Part shown: positions 32,588 to 43,600 of the stretch, in pieces
How positions within the stretch are numbered: the first letter of the stretch is position 1
Layout of the letters: each line of letters begins with the position of its first letter
Source: Nitrospira sp.
Lineage (GTDB): Bacteria; Nitrospirota; Nitrospiria; Nitrospirales; Nitrospiraceae
Assembly (NCBI GenBank): GCA_030123565.1
Contig: CP126122.1
Span: 4,540,800 to 4,604,799, forward strand
Direction: 5' to 3'
Length of the DNA stretch: 64,000 nt
Notes under the pieces: model-generated
What the model was told of the DNA's origin: nothing
The model's database searches: none
What the model saw: only the letters and a program-made list of their open reading frames with translations
Position numbers and translations under genes: made by a program

Positions 32588-33460
32588 GTGAGTATTCTCG
32601 TCAATAAAAACACACGGGTGGTGGTGCAGGGCATCACGGGGAAAGAGGGTTCGTTCCACGCGACGCAATGCAAGGCCTACGGCACGAAGATGGTGGCAGG
32701 GGTCACGCCGGGGAAGGCCGGGCAGGAGGTCGAAGGCATTCCCGTGTTCAACACAGTGGTCGAGGCCGTCAAGAAAACGGAATGCGACACGTCGCTGATT
32801 TTTGTGCCGCCTCCGTTCGCCGGCGATGCGATCCTCGAGGCCGCCGATGCCGGCATCAAGCTCATCATCTGCATCACCGAAGGCATTCCCGTCAACGACA
32901 TGGTCAAGGTCAAGCGCGCGCTTCGCGGGAAAGATGTTCGCCTGATCGGCCCGAACTGTCCCGGAGTCATTACCGTCGATGAAGCCAAGATCGGCATCAT
33001 GCCCGGTTTCATCCACAAGCGCGGCGTCGTCGGCGTGGTCTCACGCAGCGGCACCTTGACGTATGAGGCGGTTCACCAACTTTCGACGCTTGGGTTGGGG
33101 GAAACGACCTGCGTCGGCATCGGCGGCGATCCGGTCAACGGTACCGGGTTCGTCGATGTCTTGCCGCTGTTCGAAAAGGATCCTGAAACTCAGGCCGTCG
33201 TCATGATCGGCGAAATCGGCGGTGATGCCGAAGAGAAGGCCGCTGAGTACATCAAGAAACACGTCAAGAAACCGGTCATCAGCTTCATTGCCGGCATCAC
33301 GGCGCCTCCTGGTCGCCGGATGGGCCACGCCGGTGCCATCATTTCCGGCGGCAAGGGCACCGCGACCGAAAAGATGAAGGCCCTCGAAGCGGCCGGAGTG
33401 CGGGTGGTGAAGAATCCCGCCGAGATCGGCCATGCAGTGAAGGCGGCGCTCGGCCGCTGA
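32588..33460 (+). CDS. sucD: Succinyl-CoA synthetase, alpha subunit
   Basis: A 290-residue protein with CoA-binding [28 protein letters not shown], and phospho-acceptor His247 in [18 protein letters not shown]. The start is GTG 32588, preceded by GAGAGGGA. It is the last gene of the acl-to-suc block and is followed within 20 bases by a terminator hairpin. It shares its N-terminal sequence pattern with AclA. Confidence 0.97.
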   Translation: MSILVNKNTRVVVQGITGKEGSFHATQCKAYGTKMVAGVTPGKAGQEVEGIPVFNTVVEAVKKTECDTSLIFVPPPFAGDAILEAADAGIKLIICITEGIPVNDMVKVKRALRGKDVRLIGPNCPGVITVDEAKIGIMPGFIHKRGVVGVVSRSGTLTYEAVHQLSTLGLGETTCVGIGGDPVNGTGFVDVLPLFEKDPETQAVVMIGEIGGDAEEKAAEYIKKHVKKPVISFIAGITAPPGRRMGHAGAIISGGKGTATEKMKALEAAGVRVVKNPAEIGHAVKAALGR

Positions 33461-33478
33461 CGCTACGGAAGTTTCGCT

Positions 33479-33511
33479 AAGAGGGCGTCGGATGCGCTCC
33501 GACGCCCTCTT
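33479..33511 (+). terminator. Terminator after sucD
   Basis: A perfect 14-base stem (33479-33492 with 33498-33511, AAGAGGGCGTCGGA) around loop TGCGC, followed by GGTGTTTCC. The U-tract is weak, but position 18 bases after the sucD stop fits. Confidence 0.8.
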
Positions 33512-33716
33512 GGTGTTTCCAGGCACGACAGTCGTTGCAGAATCTTTCCTTCCTCCCCCGCAAGAGACGTGATACTGTACAGGAACGTATCAACGCCGAA
33601 CGGCCCTAGGAATGTACCCTGTTCGCCGATAAACACGAGATAGGATCGGCCTCCCTTTAGAAGACGCGCGGCGATGTAAGGAGCCCCGGTTACTGTCCAT
33701 ATGAAAGGACGCCACT

Positions 33717-35351
33717 ATGCTCGTGTTCCTCATCCATGTGCGTGATCCCCAGTTTTACGCCCTTCCTGCAAAGACCCGCGCCAAGAATGGACGCATCAGG
33801 GTGATGGGCTTCCCGCCCATCGGCATCATGTCCCTGTCGTCCGTGCTCAAACGGGCGGGGCACGAATGCGTGATGTTCGACCAGGCCAATCCGGAGACCC
33901 CCAACGATTTCATTATCGAACAGATCAACCGGCGGAAGCCGGCGCTGGTCGGGATGAGTTTTCTCAGCACCACCAGTTATCCCTATGCCAAGGTCTTGGC
34001 TCGCCAGATTCGGGCGACCGACAGCACCGTGAAGCTGGCCTTCGGCGGAGTGTTCGCCAGTCTCAATGCCGGGCTCGTCAAACTGCAATGTCCGGAAGTT
34101 GATTTCGTCTGCCGGGGGGATGGCGAGCAACTGTTGCTGGATTTGCTCGATCGCATCGACGATCCGGAGGAGGTGGGCGGTGTGACTTGGGCGAAAGACG
34201 GCCAGGTGATCAACAATCCCAACCGAACCATGGAGCGTCATCTGGATCAGTGGCCCTTCCCGGATCGGGAAAGTTTGGAGTTGGACTTCGTCGAATCCAT
34301 GCCCCTGGATGTCCCGGCCGTCTTGTCCATGGAGCGGTTTACGACCATGCAGACGTCTCGCGGGTGCCCCTGGCCCTGCGTTTTTTGTGACATCCCGATC
34401 TTCAACGAAGGTAAGTGGCGGGCGCGCACGGCGCAGCATGTCGTCGAGGAACTCAAGTATCTTGAGGCCAACGGGTATGGATCCGTGTACTTCGTCGATG
34501 ATCACTTTCTGTTGCAGCCGAAGCGGATCGATGCGATTTGCACCGGCATTATCGGCGCAAACCTCTCCATTCAATGGGGGATCGAAGGCCGGGTCGACTC
34601 AGTCGCGCAGCACCTCTTCCCCGCGATGGCCAAGGCCCATTGCAGGACGGTGATGTTCGGTATTGAAAGCGGAAGCCAGAAGATTCTGGATCGCCTTCAG
34701 AAGGAGCAGACCCTGGCAGAAGTCGAAACCGCCGTGAACAATGCCAAGAAGGCCGGGGTCGAAATCGTCCATGGCTTCTTCACCGTGGGTAATCCCGACG
34801 AAACCGTTGAGGACATGCAGAAGACGTTCGACTTCGCGTCGAAACTGCCGTTGGATACCTTCGGATTCAACCGACTCTGCGTCTATCGAGGCACGCCCCT
34901 GTGGCAGGAATATCTCAAACGCGGGCTGGTGAGCGACGCCACGGATTGGTACAAGTATTTCAAGTGTTCGGAGATCGATCCGACCTGTTTGTCGGGAGCG
35001 GTCATCAATCAGGTGCGGCAGGAAGGCCTGAAGAAACTCTTCCTCTACAAACTCACCCGCTATCCGGTCCAGACCTTCAAATTGCTGCGGCGTTTTCTGC
35101 GGTACATGCCCTTCCGGGATGTGGCTTACCTCATCATCAAACCGTTCTTGGGGCAGAAAAAGGGGGCGACCAAGGCCGAGGTGTTCTCGCGGGCGGTCGA
35201 GCATGCGGAGTTGAAAGACGCCGCTGCGCAACTGACCCAACTCGGCGATGAGTTATTGCACAGTGTGCTGAAAGAGTCGAAAGCGGAGCGGCGGCGCATT
35301 CAGCAGGAAGCAGAAGGCTCCCGCGAGCTTCCGATGGTCAATGTGCGGTAG
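33717..35351 (+). CDS. B12-binding-domain radical SAM protein
   Basis: A 544-residue protein. Residues 1-150 form a cobalamin-binding-like Rossmann domain (PPIGIMSLSSVLKRAGHE, IRATDSTVKLAFGG). The radical SAM motif is C217-x3-C221-x2-C224 (RGCPWPCVFCDIP), followed by the DDHFLLQPKRIDAI and GIESGSQKILDRLQKEQ strands. The C-terminal 90 residues are helical and basic. Relatives include BchE-type cyclases and hopanoid methylases, but no specific product can be assigned. It follows the sucD terminator and converges with the VIT1 gene across 12 bases. Confidence 0.87.
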   Translation: MLVFLIHVRDPQFYALPAKTRAKNGRIRVMGFPPIGIMSLSSVLKRAGHECVMFDQANPETPNDFIIEQINRRKPALVGMSFLSTTSYPYAKVLARQIRATDSTVKLAFGGVFASLNAGLVKLQCPEVDFVCRGDGEQLLLDLLDRIDDPEEVGGVTWAKDGQVINNPNRTMERHLDQWPFPDRESLELDFVESMPLDVPAVLSMERFTTMQTSRGCPWPCVFCDIPIFNEGKWRARTAQHVVEELKYLEANGYGSVYFVDDHFLLQPKRIDAICTGIIGANLSIQWGIEGRVDSVAQHLFPAMAKAHCRTVMFGIESGSQKILDRLQKEQTLAEVETAVNNAKKAGVEIVHGFFTVGNPDETVEDMQKTFDFASKLPLDTFGFNRLCVYRGTPLWQEYLKRGLVSDATDWYKYFKCSEIDPTCLSGAVINQVRQEGLKKLFLYKLTRYPVQTFKLLRRFLRYMPFRDVAYLIIKPFLGQKKGATKAEVFSRAVEHAELKDAAAQLTQLGDELLHSVLKESKAERRRIQQEAEGSRELPMVNVR

Positions 35352-35363
35352 AGGCAGGGCCGT

Positions 35364-36362
35364 CTAGATGGAAATTCCCCAGAGCCGAGTCGCGGCCAAG
35401 CCGATGGCATAACTCACGCCGACTGCGACGGTGATGATGGCCAGGTTGAGGACGATCCGCCGTCGGATGTCCATTCCGGCCAGGAACGCGAGGATGGTCG
35501 AGACCAGAATGACCATGAGCCCGGCGGTGAGGATCGAGACCAGCGCGGTCGTCGCTCCAAGCAACACCGGCAGCACCGGAACCAGCGCTCCGGCGAAGTA
35601 CGCGGATCCCACAAGCAGCGCCGACTTCAGCGGTGGTTCCCCCGTCTCACTGTCCGCTTGGTCTTCTTCCAGGAACAGCTTCTTCGCGCGTTCCGTCATC
35701 GTCACTTCCTGCTCAGAGTTCAAAGCGAGAAACGCGCCCGCCCCCATGGAAATGGCCCCTGCGACCGCCGTAGTGGCTGCGGCGACCAGGACCGCGCCGG
35801 CGTTTCCGAAGGCTCCGAAGAATCCGCTCACCGCTCCCAGAATCTCGACCAGCCCGTCGTTCAACCCCAGGAAGATGTTTCGGATCTTTTCCGCATTGAT
35901 CTTGCGGGCGGTCAATTGCGTGACCAGCGCGTCTTCGTGCTTGAATTCGTCCATCAGAATGCCTTGCAGTGCCTGCCCCAACGGCTGGTCCCGATAACCC
36001 TTCCACAAGGCAAGGTACTTGCGGACCCCGTGTACCTCGATCGCCTCGAGCACGAGGTGAATGGCGGTCGTGCCGAACAACCGACAGGCCAGCAACAAGA
36101 TGTGCAGTTTGATGCGCCGTCGAAAATCCAGGCGGTCGATCTTCGCTTCAAAAAAATTCTGCCAGAAGGCGAGATGCCGGACTTCGACTGCGACCAATTC
36201 ATCCAACGTGTTGCGCGAGTCTGGGTCGGTCGCGATGTCCCGCAATGCCTGATAGAGCGATAAATCGAACAACTCGTCGAGGATGAGTCCTCGCGCCATC
36301 GTCGAATTGCCGGTGGTGGCTGCCATCATGATGGGTTGGCTTTCGGCAAAGAGGGCACACAC
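35364..36362 (-). CDS. Ferritin-like/VIT1 fusion iron transporter (MbfA-like)
   Basis: A 332-residue protein. The N-terminal half is a ferritin-like four-helix domain with two ExxH-type ligands (VAVEVRHLAFW and MDEFKHEDALV). The C-terminal half is a VIT1/CCC1 membrane domain with the LGLNDGLVEILGAVSGFFGAF signature and about five transmembrane helices. This matches membrane-bound ferritin MbfA, which exports iron in rhizobia; iron export here is inference. The start is GTG 36362 or ATG 36326; neither has a strong ribosome site. A 41-residue membrane peptide gene lies 55 bases upstream. Confidence 0.85.
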   Translation of the reverse strand: MCALFAESQPIMMAATTGNSTMARGLILDELFDLSLYQALRDIATDPDSRNTLDELVAVEVRHLAFWQNFFEAKIDRLDFRRRIKLHILLLACRLFGTTAIHLVLEAIEVHGVRKYLALWKGYRDQPLGQALQGILMDEFKHEDALVTQLTARKINAEKIRNIFLGLNDGLVEILGAVSGFFGAFGNAGAVLVAAATTAVAGAISMGAGAFLALNSEQEVTMTERAKKLFLEEDQADSETGEPPLKSALLVGSAYFAGALVPVLPVLLGATTALVSILTAGLMVILVSTILAFLAGMDIRRRIVLNLAIITVAVGVSYAIGLAATRLWGISI

Positions 36363-36417
36363 AAACCCCCCAGCCTTCGAAAGGCTGTTTGAAGGAAGGC
36401 GACCAGCGACTATTCGA

Positions 36418-36543
36418 TCAGCCGATCAAAAAGTAGGCACCGAAGCCGACGGCGGCAAGCAAAGCGACGCTCAGCATCACCTTTTCATGGCCGCACATTC
36501 CCTCTTGGGCCCTACAGACCGCCAGAGAGCACATGACCGACAT
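36418..36543 (-). CDS. 41-residue Cys/His membrane peptide
   Basis: Reading minus-strand from ATG 36543 to TGA 36418 gives MSVMCSLAVCRAQEGMCGH, then a basic EK and a hydrophobic helix (VMLSVALLAAVGFGAYFLIG) to the end. GGAGGG lies 6 bases before the ATG. Cys5, Cys10, Cys17 and His19 are clustered before the helix and could bind a metal. It lies just upstream of the MbfA-like iron transporter on the same strand and is probably co-transcribed. No family is recognised. Confidence 0.6.
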   Translation of the reverse strand: MSVMCSLAVCRAQEGMCGHEKVMLSVALLAAVGFGAYFLIG

Positions 36544-36759
36544 GGCGCTCCCTCCATTCTTTACAGGGCATGCAAAACGATACGCCGGTTGTGAGGACGA
36601 GTCAACGAGTGCCTGGCGACTGCCGCTGTTCGGCCAGTGCGACGCCCTTGTCTCCGCTCAATTCGTAACACAGGCCTGATCACAGTTTTCCCTGATCAAC
36701 TTCGCCGCGGAGTGGGGACTCATTGAGACTTTACTGGAGGAGAGCAGAAACTGCCCAAG

Positions 36760-36790
36760 AGGAAAGGTCACCATCACAGGTGGCCTTCCT
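36760..36790 (+). terminator. Possible terminator of an unassigned transcript
   Basis: AGGAAAGGTCACC and GGTGGCCTTCCT pair with one mismatch and one bulge, followed by a T-rich tract. No plus-strand gene precedes it, so it may end a small RNA or be fortuitous. Confidence 0.3.
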
Positions 36791-36885
36791 GATTTCTCTT
36801 TTCCCAATTGGTCTGAAGTGGGGAATGGCCGGGGGTGTTCTGCGATTTCAGCGCAGGCTCGGGGCACCGTACTTGCCGAAAAAGA

Positions 36886-36913
36886 GGGGGCCGCCTCGAC
36901 TGAGGCGGCCCCC
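36886..36913 (-). terminator. Terminator of the metK-ahcY region
   Basis: A perfect 12-base GC-rich stem (GGGGGCCGCCTC / GAGGCGGCCCCC) with a 4-base loop. On the minus strand it is followed by TCTTTTTCGG. It lies about 150 bases after the ahcY stop. Confidence 0.82.
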
Positions 36914-37059
36914 TTCACGAAGTGTTATTCTCGCGAGGCATGGTGCGGATTGCTCTCCGGTGCGCACGTCCATCGAGCACCGCCCTCTGTTTACAAATTT
37001 GGTTGGTCTTGTGTGCCCCGATGCGTGAGCATGGAGAGCATCCGCACTGCACCTCGCTC

Positions 37060-39577
<2,518 letters not shown>

Positions 39578-39980
39578 TGTTCCCCCTGGAATTGAAGTGA
39601 GTCGAGGATTCGGCGGTTGAGTTCAGGTAGCACGGCGACTGAACGTGGAAGACGCTGTTTTCAGAATGATCAGGTAACTCAGCAGAAAGCTGAGGCAATA
39701 GTAACTGACCGGCCCCTGTTTGTCCACCGCTGTCAGTGAATCGATCGATTTTCGCGCAGGACCGGTCTCTTGCTTGACAGCCCTTCAAAGCGACTTGTAA
39801 GATAGCTTACTTTTCGCGTATTTGGAACCTTTTTCATATTAAACAGTCTGCTCCGGCTATTCCAACCTCGTGGTACCGGCCTCCAGTGGCGCAGGATCCC
39901 ACAAGCAGCAAGCCATCGTTTATTTTATGATGATGGGGTCTGTATGATGGCCGGGTCGAAGCAGGTAGGTCCATAGATTC
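39578..39980. other. Divergent intergenic region metK / resB
   Basis: About 400 bases. The half next to metK is its leader, with short inverted words (CTCAGC/GCTGAG near 39678-39694) but no recognised riboswitch. The plus-strand promoter candidate for resB lies at 39774-39803. No gene is seen. Confidence 0.5.
39774..39803 (+). promoter_or_regulatory. Candidate promoter of the cytochrome c maturation operon
   Basis: TTGACA at 39774-39779, an 18-base spacer and TAAGAT at 39798-39803, about 170 bases before resB. Confidence 0.45.
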
Positions 39981-41417
39981 ATGAACGGTAAACCAGACGC
40001 AGTATCCGAGTCGAGCACCACCGGTCCGTCCACATCCGGATTGGGCTGGGAGGAGTTTTCGCGCGAAGTCGTGGAGTTCTTCGCCTCGATCAAGCTGGCG
40101 ATGTTCCTATTCATCGTGCTCGCCATGACCGCGACCATCGGCACGGTCATCCAGCAGGGCGAACGGGCGGAAACCTATGTGCAGGAGTATGGAGAAGAGG
40201 CGTATCGCTGGTTCCTCCGCTTAGGATTCACCGACGTCTACCACACCTGGTGGTTCACCAGCCTGCTGGGACTCCTCTGTGTGAATTCTCTCACCTGCTT
40301 CTACAAACGATTCCCAGGCGTGTGGCGGTCCATGCGTCAGGACAAGGTCAGTGTGTCGCTGGCCTTCATCCAGGGCATGAAGCAGCAGACGACCCTTTCG
40401 CTCAATCAGCCGAAAGAATCGGCGGCGGAACAGTTGGTGAGGCTGTTTGCCGAGAAGGGCTATCGCGTTCTGGCAAAGAGCGACCCCGGCGAGGTCACGG
40501 TCTATGCGACAAAAGGGATCATGGGCCGAGTCGGAGCCCACGTCGCCCACCTCAGCGCGACGGTCATCGTGCTGGGCGGCCTGCTGGGCAGTTACTACGG
40601 ATTCCAGGAGTTCGGCGTATGCCTGGAGGGCCAGACCTACCATATTCCGCGCGGCAACTTCGATCTCCGGGTGGACAAATTCTGGATCGACTACCATGAA
40701 AACGGATCGGTCAAATCCTACAACAGCACCTTGACGGTGATCGATCAGGGGACGCCGACCACGACCAAGACGATTACGGTCAATGATCCGTTGGTCTACA
40801 AGGGGATCTGGTTCTACCAGTCTAGTTACGGCGATGCCTGGGATCAGATCGAAGCGGCGCGGATCAACATCAAGGAGAAAGCCAGCGATAAAATCGTCGC
40901 CACGGTCGACCTGGAGTGGAACAAAGAGAAAGCCGTCGACGGCCTTCCCTTGAAGATGAAGATGACCGATTTCGTGGCCGACTTCGCATTCAATTCGACC
41001 GAGAAAAAAGTGTTTTCCAAGACCGCCGAACATGCCAATCCGGCGATCAGGCTGGCGGTCGATGAACGGAGCCGCGTGCAGTCCACCCCCTGGGTGTTTT
41101 ATCATTACCCGGATCTGTTCGAGATCAAGGATTCCGCGTACCAGTTCGAATTCATCGGATACCAGCCGAAGAAATTCACCGGTCTGCAAATTGCCAGAAA
41201 TCCCGGCATCAATATGGTGTGGATCGGGTGTACGATGTTGGTGGTGGGGATGACGCTGTCGTCCCTGATTTACCATCGCCGGTTATGGGCGAAGATCGTT
41301 CCGAACGAATCCGGCGTCACCCTCCATATGGGCGGGACGACACACAAGAGTCAGATCGACTTCCAAAAAGAATTCAAGAAACTGACGGAGAAGATCCTGT
41401 CGAAGCCCTCATCTTAA
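39981..41417 (+). CDS. resB: System II cytochrome c biogenesis protein ResB
   Basis: A 478-residue membrane protein. The first transmembrane segment starts near SIKLAMFLFIVLAMTATIGTVIQQ, the family hallmark; others follow at about 85-100 (WWFTSLLGLLCVNSL), 180-200 and 430-450, with a large periplasmic domain between the last two. ResB works with CcsA to bring haem across the membrane and attach it to apocytochromes. It heads the operon resB-ccsA-tlpA-tlpA-ccdA. The ribosome site is weak (AGGTAGG). Confidence 0.93.
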   Translation: MNGKPDAVSESSTTGPSTSGLGWEEFSREVVEFFASIKLAMFLFIVLAMTATIGTVIQQGERAETYVQEYGEEAYRWFLRLGFTDVYHTWWFTSLLGLLCVNSLTCFYKRFPGVWRSMRQDKVSVSLAFIQGMKQQTTLSLNQPKESAAEQLVRLFAEKGYRVLAKSDPGEVTVYATKGIMGRVGAHVAHLSATVIVLGGLLGSYYGFQEFGVCLEGQTYHIPRGNFDLRVDKFWIDYHENGSVKSYNSTLTVIDQGTPTTTKTITVNDPLVYKGIWFYQSSYGDAWDQIEAARINIKEKASDKIVATVDLEWNKEKAVDGLPLKMKMTDFVADFAFNSTEKKVFSKTAEHANPAIRLAVDERSRVQSTPWVFYHYPDLFEIKDSAYQFEFIGYQPKKFTGLQIARNPGINMVWIGCTMLVVGMTLSSLIYHRRLWAKIVPNESGVTLHMGGTTHKSQIDFQKEFKKLTEKILSKPSS

Positions 41418-41490
41418 AGACAGACGCGGTACGGCCGTGGGAAACGTTTCATCCGGTCGGCGCTGCAATCTACGATAGACGGAGGCCCGT

Positions 41491-42405
41491 ATGATGCGAT
41501 CACTGTTTCTCTTCGATATGACGTTCTGGCTGTACTTGGCTGCGTTGGGATTGTATGTGGCCTATCTGTTTGCCAAACGTCCTGCCATGCAGCTGGCTGC
41601 CGCCGGCCATCCGATCGACAACATAGAAGAACGCGACGGCGCCTGGGCCACCCAATTGGGACAGGTCGCCACGCTGGTCACCGTCTTCGGGTGGGTGCTG
41701 AACACCCTGGCCTTGACGACGCGCGCGTTCGAGCGCATGCAGCATTCCGGTACCTTTGCGCCCTGGTCGAACCAGTTCGAAGCGATGGCCTACGTGTCCT
41801 GGGCGATTATCTTGGGGTACGTGCTCCTGGAATTCCGATACAGGATCAAGGCCGTGGGGGCCTTCGTGGTCGGCATCGGATTTATTGCCATGGGGGCGGC
41901 GTCCCTCCTGCCCTATCGGTACCAGACCGCCGAGCCGCTCGTGCCGGCTTTGAACAGCTACTGGATTTACATCCACGTGTCGGTCACCTTGACCAGCTAT
42001 GCCGCATTCGCCATGGCGGGAGGGCTGGGCTTGATGTATCTGTTCAAAGAGCGGGCGGTGAATCGTGGAAGCCAGTCCCGGTTCTACGCCGCCTTTCCGG
42101 ATCTCGAGACCATCGATGAACTCGGGTACAAGGCCATCATGTTGGGCTTTCCACTGCTGGCCTTCGGGATCATTCTCGGCGCGATGTGGGCCAACTATGC
42201 TTGGGGCGGCTACTGGAGTTGGGACCCGAAAGAAACCTGGTCGTTGATCGTGTGGTTGATCTACGGCGCCTATATCCATGCCCGCATGACGCGGGGATGG
42301 GAGGGACATAAGGCGGCGATCTATGCGATCTTTGGGTTTCTCATGGTGATTTTCTGTTTCTGGGGAGTGAATTTCCTGCTCTCCGGGTTGCACGCGTACG
42401 CCTAG
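41491..42405 (+). CDS. ccsA: System II haem-handling protein CcsA/ResC
   Basis: A 304-residue membrane protein with about eight transmembrane helices. The haem-binding WWD motif is WGGYWSWDPKETWS (near 245), flanked by conserved His residues (IYIHVSVTLTSYAAF and the C-terminal GWEGHKAA). It forms the cytochrome c synthase with ResB. Two ATGs lie at 41491 and 41494 after GGAGG. Its stop is immediately followed by the start of the next gene. Confidence 0.95.
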   Translation: MMRSLFLFDMTFWLYLAALGLYVAYLFAKRPAMQLAAAGHPIDNIEERDGAWATQLGQVATLVTVFGWVLNTLALTTRAFERMQHSGTFAPWSNQFEAMAYVSWAIILGYVLLEFRYRIKAVGAFVVGIGFIAMGAASLLPYRYQTAEPLVPALNSYWIYIHVSVTLTSYAAFAMAGGLGLMYLFKERAVNRGSQSRFYAAFPDLETIDELGYKAIMLGFPLLAFGIILGAMWANYAWGGYWSWDPKETWSLIVWLIYGAYIHARMTRGWEGHKAAIYAIFGFLMVIFCFWGVNFLLSGLHAYA

Positions 42406-43029
42406 ATGGCTGATCAATCGATTCAGAGCCCCGTTGGTACGGTTGCACGGACCGGTCCGTCTCGAACGATCGTCGTGCTTGCCGCCGCCGCCATTCTCGG
42501 GGTGATGTTCCTCGTCGTCTGGCTGCAGAGTTCGAAGTACGAGCCGTTGATCGTGGGAAAGGAGGCGCCGGATTTTCAGTTGCCGGATTTGAACGACAAA
42601 CAGCTGCGGCTTTCCGACTATCGCGGCAAGGTCGTCTTTTTGAATTTCTGGGCGACCTGGTGCAAGCCTTGCCGTGAGGAAATGCCGTCGATGGAGGTCC
42701 TGTATAAGAATTTCGAAAAGGACGGGTTGGTGATCCTCGCGGTCAGCATCGATCGGGTCACCACGAAGAAGGAAATTCCGCCGTTCGTCAAGGGGCTCAA
42801 CCTCACCTTCCCCGTGTTGGTCGATTCCTGGGGCCAGACGGACAAGCGCTACAAGTTGATGGGGGTTCCCGAAACCTACATCATCGATCAGCAAGGCATC
42901 CTCCGCGAAAAGGTGATCGGGCCTCGTGATTGGACCAGGCTGGATAACCTCAAGGTGCTGACGCAACTCCTGAAGTCGAGTGAAAAGGCCGCGCGCGCAT
43001 CCTCTGCGCAGGATGTTCCGGCGCTGTAA
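42406..43029 (+). CDS. Membrane-anchored thioredoxin-like protein (ResA/TlpA)
   Basis: A 207-residue protein with one N-terminal transmembrane segment (about 21-40) and a periplasmic TlpA-type thioredoxin domain. The redox motif is WCKPC (Cys86, Cys89) in FLNFWATWCKPCREEMP; MGVPETYIID holds the cis-Pro loop region. It probably reduces apocytochrome haem-binding cysteines using electrons from CcdA. The ATG directly abuts the ccsA stop. WCKPC rather than WCEPC is unusual for ResA. Confidence 0.92.
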   Translation: MADQSIQSPVGTVARTGPSRTIVVLAAAAILGVMFLVVWLQSSKYEPLIVGKEAPDFQLPDLNDKQLRLSDYRGKVVFLNFWATWCKPCREEMPSMEVLYKNFEKDGLVILAVSIDRVTTKKEIPPFVKGLNLTFPVLVDSWGQTDKRYKLMGVPETYIIDQQGILREKVIGPRDWTRLDNLKVLTQLLKSSEKAARASSAQDVPAL

Positions 43030-43031
43030 GT

Positions 43032-43598
43032 GTGGCGATGGACCGCTGGTCGTTCTTCTCCATGATCGGTGCCGCCATGATGTTCGGGGCGTTCGCCGTT
43101 GCCGATGCCTACGGGGTCGATTCCCTGCGGACACCCTCTCCTCTCGCCGTTGTCGAGCGCGTTCCCCAGGTCAATGAGGAAGCGCCGAACTTCCTGCTCA
43201 AAGACTCCCAGGGGTTCAACGTCACGCTCGATCAGTTTCGTGGAAAGGTGGTCCTGCTGAATTTTTGGGCGACCTGGTGCGGCCCCTGCAAAATTGAGAT
43301 GCCGGCGATGGAACGACTCTATCGATCGTTCAGCCGTAAGGAGTTTGAGATCCTGGCCGTCTCGACCGATGCCCAAGGCGCGGCCGTCACCCGTCCTTTT
43401 CAGCAGGAGACCGGCTTTACCTTTCCCGTGCTCCATGACGCCGATTTTCGCATCGGCCTCCGATATGGCGCGCGTACCCTTCCGATGACGTTTCTCATCG
43501 ATCGCAACGGGATCATTCGCAACCGGATTCCCGGGGCCCGCGATTGGAATACGCCTGAGGGGAAACGACTGGTCGAATCGCTCTTGCAGGGGTCCTGA
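43032..43598 (+). CDS. Second thioredoxin-like protein (TlpA family)
   Basis: A 188-residue protein with an N-terminal hydrophobic signal or anchor (about 8-26) and a thioredoxin domain with WCGPC (Cys83, Cys86) in LNFWATWCGPCKIEMP and ARTLPMTFLIDRNG as the cis-Pro loop. It is about 35-40% like the preceding gene by eye, so the pair looks like an old duplication with different active-site dipeptides (KP versus GP). The start is GTG 43032 or ATG 43038, 2 to 8 bases after the previous stop. Confidence 0.92.
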   Translation: MAMDRWSFFSMIGAAMMFGAFAVADAYGVDSLRTPSPLAVVERVPQVNEEAPNFLLKDSQGFNVTLDQFRGKVVLLNFWATWCGPCKIEMPAMERLYRSFSRKEFEILAVSTDAQGAAVTRPFQQETGFTFPVLHDADFRIGLRYGARTLPMTFLIDRNGIIRNRIPGARDWNTPEGKRLVESLLQGS

Positions 43599-43600
43599 CC

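Larger units (their letters stand above)
36544..37059. other. Intergenic region between ahcY and the membrane-peptide gene
   Basis: About 515 bases with no supportable gene. It holds the ahcY terminator (36886-36913) and, on the plus strand, an imperfect hairpin at 36760-36790 (AGGAAAGGTCACC / GGTGGCCTTCCT) followed by GATTTCTCTTTT, which could end a small RNA. A CTGATCA direct repeat lies near 36676-36703. Confidence 0.5.

Noticed and set aside
39578-39770. A SAM-sensing riboswitch in the metK leader
   Set aside because: No SAM-I, SAM-II or SAH consensus stems could be matched by eye; only short unrelated inverted words are present.
41500-43134. A 544-codon minus-strand open frame
   Set aside because: Antisense to ccsA and the thioredoxin-like genes, which are clearly real.
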